Shown piece after piece: positions 27,625 through 36,574 of a DNA stretch of 64,000 nucleotides. The position numbers and the translations under genes were made by a program. Where the stretch lies: assembly GCA_003576535.1 (NCBI GenBank), contig QXCQ01000263.1, positions 31,010 through 95,009 on the forward strand, written 5' to 3'. The DNA comes from Nakamurella silvestris (GTDB lineage Bacteria > Actinomycetota > Actinomycetes > Mycobacteriales > Nakamurellaceae). Numbering within the stretch: the first letter of the stretch is position 1; the number at the start of each line of letters is the position of its first letter. The notes beneath the pieces were generated by a model. The model did not search any database. It saw only the letters and a list, made by a program, of their open reading frames with translations, and had not been told where the DNA came from.

Positions 27625-29031
27625 ATGGAACATTTTGACCTTCTGGTGATCGGGTCCGGACCGGCCGGGCAGAAGGCCGCGATCGCGGCCGCCAAGCTCG
27701 GCAAGCGGGCCGCCGTCGTCGACAAACGGGACATGGTCGGCGGGGTGTGCATCAACACCGGCACGGTGCCGTCGAAGACGATGCGCGAGGCGGTCCTCTA
27801 CCTGACCGGGCTCAGCCAGCGTGAGCTCTACGGCCAGGCGTACCGGGTCAAGGACGACATCACGGTCTCCGACCTGTCCTCCCGCACCCAGCACGTCATC
27901 AACCGCGAGGTCGACGTCATCCGCAACCAGTTCTCCCGGAACCGGGTGGCGCTGCTGCCGGGCACCGCGAGTTTCCTGGACTCCCACCTGATCGAGGTGA
28001 CCGATCACCTCGGGCAGCGCACCCAGATGACGGCGGACAAGGTCGTCATCGCCGTCGGTACCAAACCGGCCCGGCCGTCCACGGTGGAGTTCGACGGGGC
28101 GACCATCGTCGACTCCGACCAGATCCTGAACATGCAGCACGTGCCGACCTCGATGGTGGTGGTCGGCGCCGGGGTGATCGGGATCGAGTACGCCTCGATG
28201 TTCGCCGCCCTCGGCACCAAGGTGACCGTGGTGGAGCAACGCCCGCGGATGCTCGACTTCTGCGATCTGGAGATCGTCGAGGCCCTCAAGTACCAGTTGC
28301 GGGACCTCGCCGTGACCTTCCGGATGGGCGAGAGCGTGCACACGGTGGAGAAACACGTCAGCGGGACCCTGACCATCCTGGAGTCCGGCAAGAAGATCCC
28401 GGCCGACACCGTCCTGTACTCCGCCGGCCGCCAGGGGGTGACGGACCTGCTGCACCTGGAGAACGCCGGGCTGTCCGCCGACCCGCGGGGCCGGATCTCG
28501 GTGAACAACCACTTCCAGACCGAGGTCGACCACATCTACGCGGTCGGGGACGTCATCGGCTTCCCGGCGCTGGCGGCGACCTCCATGGAACAGGGGCGAC
28601 GTGCCTCCTACCACGCCTTCGGCGAGCCGGTCGGTGGGGAGCTGGGGCGGTTGCAGCCCATCGGCATCTACACGATCCCGGAGATCTCCTACGTCGGGCA
28701 GACCGAGGAGCAGCTGACAGGGGAGAACGTGCCCTTCGAGGTGGGGGTGTCCCGCTACCGGGAGCTGGCCCGCGGGGCGATCCTGGGGGACTCCTACGGG
28801 ATGCTGAAACTACTGGTGCACGCCGAGACCCGGGAGTTGTTGGGGGTGCACGTCTTCGGCACCAACGCCACCGAGCTGGTGCACATCGGGCAGACCGTGA
28901 TGGGCTGCGGCGGGACGGTGGACTACCTGGTCGACACGGTGTTCAACTATCCGACCCTGGCCGAGTCCTACAAGGTCGCGGCCTTGGACGCGGTCAACAA
29001 GATGCGGGCGATCGCCAACGTCACCTCCTGA
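27625..29031 (+). CDS. sthA: Soluble (Si-specific) NAD(P)+ transhydrogenase
   Basis: A 468-residue FAD flavoprotein of the pyridine nucleotide-disulfide oxidoreductase family that moves reducing equivalents between NADPH and NAD. FAD motif is [15 protein letters not shown] at about 6-20, the NAD(P) motif [19 protein letters not shown], and the FAD-ribityl motif [14 protein letters not shown]. At the usual redox-disulfide site the sequence is [14 protein letters not shown]42 is present but the second Cys is T47. That loss argues against dihydrolipoamide dehydrogenase and for SthA. The start is ATG 27625, giving [10 protein letters not shown]. Confidence 0.88.
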   Translation: MEHFDLLVIGSGPAGQKAAIAAAKLGKRAAVVDKRDMVGGVCINTGTVPSKTMREAVLYLTGLSQRELYGQAYRVKDDITVSDLSSRTQHVINREVDVIRNQFSRNRVALLPGTASFLDSHLIEVTDHLGQRTQMTADKVVIAVGTKPARPSTVEFDGATIVDSDQILNMQHVPTSMVVVGAGVIGIEYASMFAALGTKVTVVEQRPRMLDFCDLEIVEALKYQLRDLAVTFRMGESVHTVEKHVSGTLTILESGKKIPADTVLYSAGRQGVTDLLHLENAGLSADPRGRISVNNHFQTEVDHIYAVGDVIGFPALAATSMEQGRRASYHAFGEPVGGELGRLQPIGIYTIPEISYVGQTEEQLTGENVPFEVGVSRYRELARGAILGDSYGMLKLLVHAETRELLGVHVFGTNATELVHIGQTVMGCGGTVDYLVDTVFNYPTLAESYKVAALDAVNKMRAIANVTS

Positions 29032-29057
29032 GGCCGGTCCCCGCTCAGCCCCCGTTT

Positions 29058-29123
29058 GACCGCGCTCCTTCTCGACTTCCGCGCGCGCTGCAGCGCGCGC
29101 GGACGTTGGAACGGAGCGCGGTT
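29058..29123. repeat. 66-bp nested palindrome, family B (copy B2)
   Basis: Outer arms GACCGCGCTCC and GGAGCGCGGTT enclose a 24-bp perfect inner palindrome of CG alternation centred on CTGCAG (29079-29102). It starts 26 bp after the sthA stop, exactly as copy B1 does after E2. Confidence 0.85.
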
Positions 29124-29246
29124 GTCCGGGGCGAGGCAGCGGGGGTGATCCAGCTCGCACACCTCACGGGGAATACACGCCGTCCTGCGGTGTTCGAGCT
29201 AGTAGATGGACAGCTCCATCGAACGGTATGACGATGGAGATCCACC

Positions 29247-29870
29247 ATGGCGATGTGCTCGACCTCTTATCCCGGGTCCTGGCTCAGCCCGCTGTGGTAC
29301 CTCCCGTCCGAGGACTCGCCGAGGGGCGCAGCCACCGAATCCACCGCGTCCTCGACCCACCCGGAGCGCCGGCAGGTACGTCCGGAATCCGCCCCCCGCG
29401 AGCGGACGGCACCCCGTATCGGGGCGGAGCCCGCGACGACGGCCACCGGGACGGGCTGGCGTCAACTGGGCCGGTTCATCCTGGTCGGCGGCGGCGCGAC
29501 CGTGGCCCAGCTCGGGATCTTCGTGGCCTTCGCGCTGGTGCTCAGCGACCAATGGGCGAACGGCCTGTCCTGGGTGCTCAGCACAGTGGGGGCCAACATC
29601 GTCCACCGCGGATTCACCTTCGGGGTGCACGATGCCGAGGGAGCGCGACGCGATCTGTTGCTCTCCACCGGCTTCAGTGCCCTCGGACTGCTGGCCAGTT
29701 GGGTCGCCCTGGCCCAGTTCACCACGGAGAACACGGTTCTCGCGTTGGTGGTGCTGGTAGGGGTGAACGTCGTGGTCGGTGCCGCCCGGTTCCTCGCCCT
29801 GCGCTGGTGGTTCACCGGCGAGCGGGAGACGTCGGCCGACACCGTTGCCCCCATGGCCTCCGCTGCCTGA
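29247..29870 (+). CDS. GtrA-like membrane protein
   Basis: A 207-residue protein. Residues 1-72 are hydrophilic and of low complexity; residues 73-195 form a GtrA/DPMS-type domain of four helices: FILVGGGATVAQLGIFVAFALV, a second around WVLSTVGANIVHRGFTFGV, LLLSTGFSALGLLASWVALAQF and LALVVLVGVNVVVGAARFLALRWWF. The ANxxHRxFTF and ARFxALRWWxF patterns are family marks. GtrA proteins are thought to flip polyprenyl-linked sugars for wall or exopolysaccharide glycosylation. A GGAG site precedes the ATG at 29247. It converges on the MarR-like gene with a 13-bp gap. Confidence 0.85.
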   Translation: MAMCSTSYPGSWLSPLWYLPSEDSPRGAATESTASSTHPERRQVRPESAPRERTAPRIGAEPATTATGTGWRQLGRFILVGGGATVAQLGIFVAFALVLSDQWANGLSWVLSTVGANIVHRGFTFGVHDAEGARRDLLLSTGFSALGLLASWVALAQFTTENTVLALVVLVGVNVVVGAARFLALRWWFTGERETSADTVAPMASAA

Positions 29871-29883
29871 TCCCCCGACCTGG

Positions 29884-30387
29884 TCAGTGAGGCAGGTCCG
29901 ACCCGGCCACCGGGCGCGGGAAACCCAGGGCCGTGCTCAACGCCCTGATCGCCGCGGCCGCCTGAACAAGCGAGGCCTGGTGCTCGGCCGGCAGGGCGGC
30001 CAGGACGTATCGCAGGTGCCGGGCCCACAGTTCCCTGATCTCACCGCGGATCTCGTGGAACCGAGGGGTGACCCGCAGTACCCCGTCACCCTCGTCGCGT
30101 ACCAGGCCGAGCCGGATGAGACGGGCGACGGCGCGCCGGGTCGTGGTGCTGCTGAGCCCTGCCGACCGCGAGATGCCGTTGACGTCACGGTGTTTGGCGT
30201 CGAAGACGTGCCTGAGCACATCGAGTTCCTCATTGGTGAGGACGACCGCTCGTAGTCGACCGACCCCCTCCTTCTCCAACTCGTACTCCCGTTGAGCCGC
30301 GATCTCGGCGAGATCGACCAGTTCCTGGATGATGTCGAGGGAGGGGGCGTCCGGCACGCCCGGTTCCTCCGGCCGTGGGGGTGTCAT
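29884..30387 (-). CDS. MarR-like winged-helix regulator
   Basis: A 167-residue DNA-binding protein. The winged helix at about 48-115 reads LTNEELDVLRHVFDAKHRDV, ISRSAGLSSTTTRRAVARLIRL (recognition helix) and LVRDEGDGVLRVTPRF (wing), flanked by helices suited to dimerisation. It starts in an ATGA overlap with the ROK regulator gene, so the two are co-expressed. Its target is unknown; the ROK/GH3 intergenic region is a natural candidate. Confidence 0.8.
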   Translation of the reverse strand: MTPPRPEEPGVPDAPSLDIIQELVDLAEIAAQREYELEKEGVGRLRAVVLTNEELDVLRHVFDAKHRDVNGISRSAGLSSTTTRRAVARLIRLGLVRDEGDGVLRVTPRFHEIRGEIRELWARHLRYVLAALPAEHQASLVQAAAAIRALSTALGFPRPVAGSDLPH

Positions 30388-31541
30388 CGTTGCGCCCGCC
30401 AGGCTGCCAGTTGCAGGGCCCCGGTGAGTTCGGCCCTGGTGCCCAGTTCGGCGGCCGAGATCTCCAGAGCAGCAGCGGTTGCCGGTTGCGCGTACCGGTG
30501 GACGGAGGAGCGGACGCCGTCGATCAACGCCTCCCCGGAGGCACCGAGTTCGCCGCCGATGATGATCGCCCCGGGGTTGATCAGGTTGCACAGGTCGGCC
30601 AGCACCCGACCGATGGTGCGGCCTGCCTCGTTCAGCATCCGGGCGCTGATGGCATCGTCCAGGGTCGACAGATCCAGTTGGGTGACGTCCAGGTGTGGGT
30701 GGGTGTGCTGGAGCTGCTTGCGCATCGACTGGACCGAGACGACGGTCTCCAGGCATCCGCGTTTGCCGCATCGGCAGAGTTCGGTGTTGTTGGGCAGCTG
30801 GGTGTGGCCGATCTCCCCGGCGATGCCGGTGGAACCGGTGAACGGTTTGCCGCCGATGACGATCCCGGCACCGATCCCATGAGAGGCCTTGATGTACAGG
30901 AAGTCCTTGTGGTGGCGACCGGCCCCGAGTCGGAGTTCACCGTGGGCTCCGAGGACGGCGTCGTTCTCGATGTGTACCGGGGCTCCGAGACGGTGGCCCA
31001 GTTCCTGGGCCGGTGACAGGCCCACCCAACTGGACAGGATGGTCGGAGACTTGACCAGGCCGGTCCGCGCGTCGACCGGACCGGGGATGCCGCAGACCAC
31101 GTTGCTGATGGTGGTGATGCCGTGCTCGTGCCGGAGTGCGTCCAGGGCTGCGGCGGCCAGATCCATCGCCTCGGTGGCGTTGTAGTCGACGTCGATGACG
31201 GTCAGGGAGTCGCCGAGGGCATTGCCCAGGCTGTCGGCGACGGCCACCCACACGTGGTTGTGGCCGAAGTCCATCGCGGCGACCGGCAGACCGGAGGCGA
31301 CCGCGGTGATGCGGTTCGCCGGTCGTCCGCTGCCCGAACCCGGCCCCTTGCTGTCGGGCTCGCTCTCGACGGCGCGGCCCTCGCGGATCAGCCGACCGAC
31401 GGCGCTGGTGACGGCGCTGCGGGAGATGCCCGTGGCCTCGGCGAGTTCGCTACGGGTCATACCCCCCGATTCCAGGATCAGGTCGTAGATGTCCTCGCGG
31501 CTCCGGTCACGGACAGAGCCATGGTTCGTCGTCTCTGACAT
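30384..31541 (-). CDS. ROK-family transcriptional repressor (NagC/XylR type)
   Basis: A 385-residue sugar-responsive repressor. An N-terminal winged helix (about 12-75, LILESGGMTRSELAEATGIS then SAVTSAVGRLIREGRAVES) is followed by a ROK domain with the ATP/sugar motif AAMDFGHNHVWVAVAD, the sugar-site GIAGEIGHTQL and a zinc-type cluster CRCGKRGCLET. It is divergent from the GH3 glucosidase gene, which it probably represses until sugar binds. A TATAGT -10 lies 6 nt before the ATG, so the mRNA is leaderless, and a 21-bp palindrome covers the -35 position. Confidence 0.93.
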   Translation of the reverse strand: MSETTNHGSVRDRSREDIYDLILESGGMTRSELAEATGISRSAVTSAVGRLIREGRAVESEPDSKGPGSGSGRPANRITAVASGLPVAAMDFGHNHVWVAVADSLGNALGDSLTVIDVDYNATEAMDLAAAALDALRHEHGITTISNVVCGIPGPVDARTGLVKSPTILSSWVGLSPAQELGHRLGAPVHIENDAVLGAHGELRLGAGRHHKDFLYIKASHGIGAGIVIGGKPFTGSTGIAGEIGHTQLPNNTELCRCGKRGCLETVVSVQSMRKQLQHTHPHLDVTQLDLSTLDDAISARMLNEAGRTIGRVLADLCNLINPGAIIIGGELGASGEALIDGVRSSVHRYAQPATAAALEISAAELGTRAELTGALQLAAWRAQR

Positions 31542-31547
31542 CGCCTC

Positions 31548-31553
31548 ACTATA
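31548..31553 (-). promoter_or_regulatory. -10 box TATAGT for leaderless ROK gene
   Basis: On the minus strand TATAGT is followed by 6 nt and the ATG at 31541; the predicted -35 falls inside the palindrome at 31571-31591. Confidence 0.65.
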
Positions 31554-31570
31554 ACGTCCGCCCGAATTTT

Positions 31571-31591
31571 ATCGAACGGTCACCGGTCGAT
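31571..31591. promoter_or_regulatory. 21-bp palindrome between ROK regulator and GH3 gene (putative operator)
   Basis: ATCGAACGGT and ACCGGTCGAT are inverted around a C, with one mismatch per 10-bp arm. It overlaps the ROK promoter and lies 53 bp upstream of the GH3 -35, fitting autoregulation by the ROK protein. Confidence 0.5.
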
Positions 31592-31643
31592 TATTCTGTC
31601 TCAATTCGTTCAAAAAATGTTGTCCTGCAAACGGTTTCGTGCG

Positions 31644-31672
31644 TTGACGGATCGAAAGAGCCAACCTAGGCT
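31644..31672 (+). promoter_or_regulatory. Promoter of the GH3 gene: TTGACG-N17-TAGGCT
   Basis: A near-consensus -35 (31644-31649) and the window's common -10 TAGGCT (31667-31672) are 17 bp apart, giving a leader of about 135 nt before the ATG at 31815, which has a GAGAGGA ribosome site. Confidence 0.7.
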
Positions 31673-31814
31673 TCCGCTACTCGAGATCATCGATGCCCTC
31701 GAACGAAAACTCCCTGGCCTGTGGTCGGGGTCGAGCGGCCGTGTGGTCCCGGGATCGTTGCCCTCGCGAAACAGTCCGCGAAATCGTCACAGTGAATGTC
31801 AGAGAGGACAGTTC

Positions 31815-34800
31815 ATGCACCCATCTGTTCAGCCCCGCCGGAGCCGGCGGCGATCCCTACCCCTGCGTCGGGCCGGCGCGGGTGTCATCGCCGCCGCGAT
31901 GATGCTCGGAATCTTCGGCGGAGCGTCTCCCGCGGGAGCCGCCGTGGTCGACGTCTCGGCCGCCGCCACCCCGCTCTCGCCCGTGATCGCCGCCGACGCG
32001 CCCTGGACGAAGACGGTGTCCTGGCTGGTCTCCCAGCTGACCCCGGCCGAGAAGGTCCTGATCGTCGAGAAGAGCACCGACCCGGACGCCCACGGTCAGG
32101 CCGGGTACCTGGCCCCGGTCGCCCGGCTCGGCATCCCCGAGATCCGCCACGTCGACGCGATGGGCATCAACGTCCGGGCGGACACCACCGCCTTCCCCAA
32201 CCGCCTCGGACTCGCCTCCTCCTTCGACCGTGACGCCTATGTCGACCTCGGTGTGCAGACGGGTGTCGAAGGACTGGCCGCCGACGTCGACCTGATCTAC
32301 GGGCCGCAGGTGGACATGGCCAGGACCCCCTCCTGGCCGCGCAACATGACCACCAACGGCGAAGACGCCTACCTGTCGGCGGAGTTCTCCGCGACCGAGA
32401 TCAACGCGATCCAGAGCACGGGACTGTTGTCCCAGGTCAAGCATGTCTCGATGTACAACGGCCAGGACCAGAACGTGCCGTCGCTGGTGAGTTCCCAGGC
32501 TGCGCACGAGGTCTACCTCGCCCCCGCGCAATCGGCGATCCAGCAGGGCGGGGTGAGCTCGTTGATGTGCTCCTACGCCAAGTTCCAGATCGTCTCCGAG
32601 CAGGACCAGCCCTACTTCGCCTGCTCGAACAACAACCTGATGAACAACATCGTCAAGGGCGAGTTCGGCCTGAAGGGCTTCATCACCTCCGACTACGGCG
32701 GGTCCAAGGCCACCTCGGACATCCTGGCCGGCATGGACAACGAGTTCTCCACCAGCAACCTGTCCTCGGCGAACCTGAAGCCGTTGATCGACACCACCTC
32801 CTCCACCTACAACCCGCTGTACGCGGCGGCCACGGACAATTCCGTGGCTCGGATCCTGTACCAGTACGAACGTTTCGGTCTGCTGGACAACAGCAAGATC
32901 CCCGCTGCCTACCGGTCCGACGTCGCCCAGCACGGCAACGTGGCCGTCACCGACAACTCCGTCCACATCGACAAGACCGCCGGATCGGCGGTTGCGCTCT
33001 CCCTGGCGGAGAAGGCGGCCGTCCTGCTCAAGAACGACAACGGCGCCTTGCCGCTGAGCACCACGAAGAAGGTCGCCGTCGTCGGTCCGACCGCCACCTT
33101 GATGCCCGTCGGCCCCGGTGGGGAGCGTTCCCGAGGCTTCGGTGACCGGAACACCTTCACCCCGCTGAAGGCGATCCAGACCGCGGCCGGGCCGGCCAAC
33201 GTCATCTCCGCCCCCGGCGTCGACTGGTACGGCACCCCTGTTCCGGCCGCGAACCTGCAGACCACCAATGACGGCACGGCCGTACCCGGTCTGGTCCGCA
33301 CCACCGTCGACACCGCCAACGCGACCACCGTGTCCACGGACACCACCCTCAACGGCAAGCAGACGAACCTGGTGCGCGGTAACAAGTACACCTGGACCGG
33401 CTACCTGAACGTCACTGCTGCCGACACCTACCAGCTGCTCGTCCAGCGTCCGTACGGCACCGACAACAGCATCACCACCGGCAACAACACGGTGTACAAC
33501 AAGGGAGTCACCCAGGCGAGCGCCGGCACGGTGTCCGTCGCGATCGACGGGGTCAACCAGACCCTGGCCAACCCGAGCAACACCATCCTGCAGAACGATG
33601 TCCCCGACGGGGATCTCGCCGCGAACGGCCAGTACCTCGGCAAGGACAACACCGGGGTCAGCCTGCCGCTGACGGCCGGTCTGCACCAGGTGACCCTGAC
33701 CTACAACCCGACGCTGAACTCGGCGACGACCCCGACCTTCCGGTTCGCCTGGGCGCCGCTCAACCAGAACATCGCCGCCGCTGTCGCCGCCGCCCAGACC
33801 GCCGACGAGACAGTGATCTTCGTCGACGACTCCGCGCCGGGTGCCAACGCCGGAAACGGTGCTGCCGGTGCGGGTGTCAAGCCGATGAACGTCAACCAGG
33901 TCAACCTGGTGAACGCCGTCTCGGCCGCCGCCCACGCCGCGGGCCACAAGGTGGCCGTGGTGGTCAACTCCGCCAGCGCCGTCCAGCTGAACTGGGCTGC
34001 CAATGTCGATGCGATCCTCGAGATGTGGTACCCCGGACAGGAGGGTGGCACTGCCACCGCGAACCTGTTGTACGGCAAGACCAATCCGTCCGGCAAGCTT
34101 CCCATCACCTTCCCGAAGGACGATGCGAGCACCCCGTTCGCCGGCCACCCGGAGCGGGTCGCCGGCACCCAGGACTCCGACGAGACCGTGCTGTCCACCA
34201 AGTGGACCGACGGGGTCGACGTCGGTTACCGCTGGTACACCGACCCGGCTGCCAACACGACCGATGTCAAGCCCCTCTACGCCTTCGGACACGGCCTGTC
34301 CTACACCAGCTTCGCCTACTCCGGATTGACGGTGAAGAACGCCGCCGACGGCGGATTGGACGTCACCTTCACGGTGACGAACACCGGCACCAAGGCCGGT
34401 GGCGAAGCAGCCCAGGTCTACCTGGGGGCCTCCCCGGATCTGGCTGCGCCGGTCTACAACAGCAAGGGCCTGGTCGTCGACGGGTTCCAGCAGTCCGCCC
34501 TGAAGCTGGTCCAGTTCGCCAAGGTCCAGCTCGCCCCGGGTGCGGCCAAGACCCAGACCCTGCATGTGGACGTCCAGCAGCTCTCCGGCTGGTCGACCGT
34601 CGGGCAGAACTGGGTGCTCGGCACGGGTGACCGGGTGATCAGCCTGGCCGCCGCCTCCGACGACATCAAACTGACCGCCACCAAGAAGATCTCGGCCGGA
34701 CTCGTTGCCCCGGCGATCACCACCGATCTGGCGGCCGACACCTCGGCAGCCGTGGGCTCCACCGTCACGCTGACCGCCGCCGCCTCCGGTACCCCGGCCC

Positions 34801-35510
34801 CGGCCGTGCAGTGGCAGGTGAGCACCGACAAGGGTGTCACCTACAACGACATCGCCGGTGCGACTGCGGCATCGCTGGTGGTCCAGGCACCGATCACCGC
34901 CAGCGGCAACACCTATCGTGCGGTCTTCACCAACGACCTGGGAACGGCCACCACGGCCGCCACCACGCTCCACGTGACGTTCACCGACGGAACGGCGACC
35001 GCCTTCGGCGCCGACATCCAGTGGCTGGCCGACAACCGCATCACCACCGGCAACCCCGACGGCACCTTCGGGCCGGCTCAGAACATCAGCCGGCAGGCCC
35101 TCATCGCCTGGCTGTGGCGGTACACCCACCCGGGTCAGACGGACCCGACCGTCACGGTGGCTCCGTTCAGCGACGTTCCGGCGAACACCACCTTCGCCGG
35201 GGCCATCGCCTGGGCCAAGGCCGCCGGGATCACCACCGGGACGAACGGCAAGTTCGACCCGGGTGCCTCGATCACCCGGCAGGACGTGGCGATCTTCGTC
35301 TACCGGGCGTTGAACGGAACGGGCACGATTCCTGCGTGCACCACCGTGCCGTTCCCGGACGTCTCGAAGAACGCACCTTCCTGCGGTGCGATCGCGTGGC
35401 TGAAGGCCAACCACATCACCACCGGATGGACCGACGGCACCTTCAAGCCCGCCCTGCCCATCGCCCGTGATGCGGTGGCCGCCTGGTTGCACCGGGCAAG
35501 CCAGCTCTGA
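31815..35510 (+). CDS. Secreted GH3 beta-glucosidase with PA14-like insert and three SLH modules
   Basis: A 1,231-residue surface glycosidase. A signal peptide (about 1-45, AGAGVIAAAMMLGIFGGAS, ending PAGA) leads into the GH3 N-domain, whose likely nucleophile is D293 in GFITSDYGGS. The GH3 C-domain is interrupted by a PA14-like beta-sandwich (about 475-650, KYTWTGYLNVTAADTYQLLV). A fibronectin-like GH3 tail (LYAFGHGLSYTSFAYSGL) and an Ig-like part follow. Three SLH modules end the protein (about 1060-1231), the last with paired Cys (ACTTVPFPDV and SCGAIAWLKA). It should stay on the wall and release glucose from beta-glucosides. The divergent ROK gene suggests sugar induction. Confidence 0.93.
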   Translation: MHPSVQPRRSRRRSLPLRRAGAGVIAAAMMLGIFGGASPAGAAVVDVSAAATPLSPVIAADAPWTKTVSWLVSQLTPAEKVLIVEKSTDPDAHGQAGYLAPVARLGIPEIRHVDAMGINVRADTTAFPNRLGLASSFDRDAYVDLGVQTGVEGLAADVDLIYGPQVDMARTPSWPRNMTTNGEDAYLSAEFSATEINAIQSTGLLSQVKHVSMYNGQDQNVPSLVSSQAAHEVYLAPAQSAIQQGGVSSLMCSYAKFQIVSEQDQPYFACSNNNLMNNIVKGEFGLKGFITSDYGGSKATSDILAGMDNEFSTSNLSSANLKPLIDTTSSTYNPLYAAATDNSVARILYQYERFGLLDNSKIPAAYRSDVAQHGNVAVTDNSVHIDKTAGSAVALSLAEKAAVLLKNDNGALPLSTTKKVAVVGPTATLMPVGPGGERSRGFGDRNTFTPLKAIQTAAGPANVISAPGVDWYGTPVPAANLQTTNDGTAVPGLVRTTVDTANATTVSTDTTLNGKQTNLVRGNKYTWTGYLNVTAADTYQLLVQRPYGTDNSITTGNNTVYNKGVTQASAGTVSVAIDGVNQTLANPSNTILQNDVPDGDLAANGQYLGKDNTGVSLPLTAGLHQVTLTYNPTLNSATTPTFRFAWAPLNQNIAAAVAAAQTADETVIFVDDSAPGANAGNGAAGAGVKPMNVNQVNLVNAVSAAAHAAGHKVAVVVNSASAVQLNWAANVDAILEMWYPGQEGGTATANLLYGKTNPSGKLPITFPKDDASTPFAGHPERVAGTQDSDETVLSTKWTDGVDVGYRWYTDPAANTTDVKPLYAFGHGLSYTSFAYSGLTVKNAADGGLDVTFTVTNTGTKAGGEAAQVYLGASPDLAAPVYNSKGLVVDGFQQSALKLVQFAKVQLAPGAAKTQTLHVDVQQLSGWSTVGQNWVLGTGDRVISLAAASDDIKLTATKKISAGLVAPAITTDLAADTSAAVGSTVTLTAAASGTPAPAVQWQVSTDKGVTYNDIAGATAASLVVQAPITASGNTYRAVFTNDLGTATTAATTLHVTFTDGTATAFGADIQWLADNRITTGNPDGTFGPAQNISRQALIAWLWRYTHPGQTDPTVTVAPFSDVPANTTFAGAIAWAKAAGITTGTNGKFDPGASITRQDVAIFVYRALNGTGTIPACTTVPFPDVSKNAPSCGAIAWLKANHITTGWTDGTFKPALPIARDAVAAWLHRASQL

Positions 35511-35540
35511 GGTGATCCACCCCCGATGAGACGGGGTACG

Positions 35541-35583
35541 ACAACAGCCGGTGCCGCGAGTGTCTCGCGGCACCGGCTGTTGT
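35541..35583. terminator. Strong hairpin terminator after the GH3 gene
   Basis: A perfect 20-bp stem (35541-35560 with 35564-35583) and 3-nt loop, starting 30 bp after the GH3 stop, followed by TCTCCC. It may serve both the GH3 and the convergent VOC gene. Confidence 0.88.
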
Positions 35584-35621
35584 TCTCCCACTGAACTGTG
35601 GGCAGGTCGAACAGGTTCTGC

Positions 35622-36410
35622 TCAGGCCTGGTAGCTGTCCGGGTTGGCCTCGATGATCTTGAAGGCGGCACCGTGCGGGTCGGCGATCGTCGCGAGCCGG
35701 CCGAAGGGGCTGTCGGCCGCAGCCTCCAGCACGCTTCCGCCCAGCGCGACCGCCTGGGCCACGGCCGCATCCGTGTCGGTGACCCCGATGTAGTTCTGCC
35801 AGTGGGACGGGAAACCCGGCGGGAAATGCGCGGTGATCGCCATGACCCCGGCGACCTGATCCCCGCCGACCGAACCCGTCGAGTAGCGGAAGTCGTCGGT
35901 GTCGCTCATCGACTGGAGGTCCCAGCCGAACACCTGGGCGTAGAACGCCGTCGCCGCGGCGAAATCGGTGGTGTAGTTCTCGTGCCAGCACGGCGCACCC
36001 GGCTCGGCAACGACGCCGAAGCCCAGATGCTCGCCCGCCTGCCACAGACCCAGGAAGGCCCCGGCCGGATCGGTCAGGAAGGCCATCTTTCCCAGGTCGC
36101 CGACGGGGGCGTTCGGCACCTGCACGACACCGCCCGCGGCGACCGCTGCCGTCAGGGTGGCGTCGTTGTCGGCGCTGGCCAGGTAGACCGACCAGGCCTC
36201 GGGAGCCGAACCGTCGTCGTTCTGCATGGCACCGGCCACCGCGCGGCCGTTGTACTCGAAGGTCACGTAGCCGCCGAACTCGGCCCCACCCCCGCGGGCT
36301 ACCCAACCGAAGAGCTTCTCGTAGAAGGTGGTCGAGGCGGCGATATCGGAGGTGGCGAGATCCATCCAACAGGGGGTTCCGGGTAGTGCTGCGGTATCGC
36401 GGAGGGGCAT
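35622..36410 (-). CDS. Two-domain VOC (glyoxalase-like) protein
   Basis: A 262-residue protein with two vicinal-oxygen-chelate domains: residues about 8-125 (TPCWMDLATSDIAASTTFYEKLFGW) and about 135-255 (PCWHENYTTDFAAATAFYAQVFGW). The repeats of beta-alpha-beta-beta-beta motifs and the TFYxxxFGW pattern are typical of family members once annotated as 27-kDa antigen Cfp30B-like or hydroxylase. The substrate is not evident. The ATG at 36410 follows TTGGAG at 6 nt. A longer frame upstream reaches into the next promoter and is unlikely. Confidence 0.87.
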   Translation of the reverse strand: MPLRDTAALPGTPCWMDLATSDIAASTTFYEKLFGWVARGGGAEFGGYVTFEYNGRAVAGAMQNDDGSAPEAWSVYLASADNDATLTAAVAAGGVVQVPNAPVGDLGKMAFLTDPAGAFLGLWQAGEHLGFGVVAEPGAPCWHENYTTDFAAATAFYAQVFGWDLQSMSDTDDFRYSTGSVGGDQVAGVMAITAHFPPGFPSHWQNYIGVTDTDAAVAQAVALGGSVLEAAADSPFGRLATIADPHGAAFKIIEANPDSYQA

Positions 36411-36574
36411 CTTCGACTCCAATGTCGGCGGGCCGGGGCGAGCTGTCGCGATCACCATAGGCATTCCCGCCGACATCGGTCGAGAGTTCGCCGAACCGTG
36501 TCGAAAATAGTGCGCGGCCGAGCGGGGAGGGGATTCACCTCCCGCGCCCGGGCCTTCTCTGGAAGGCTGGTGCC

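Noticed and set aside
27625..29031. Annotation as dihydrolipoamide dehydrogenase (E3) of the nearby complex
   Set aside because: The second active-site Cys is replaced by Thr, so the lipoamide-reducing disulfide cannot form.
31857..35591. 1,244-codon open frame on the minus strand antisense to the GH3 gene
   Set aside because: It is a shadow created by high third-position GC; it has no family motifs, while the plus strand has clear GH3, PA14-like and SLH domains.
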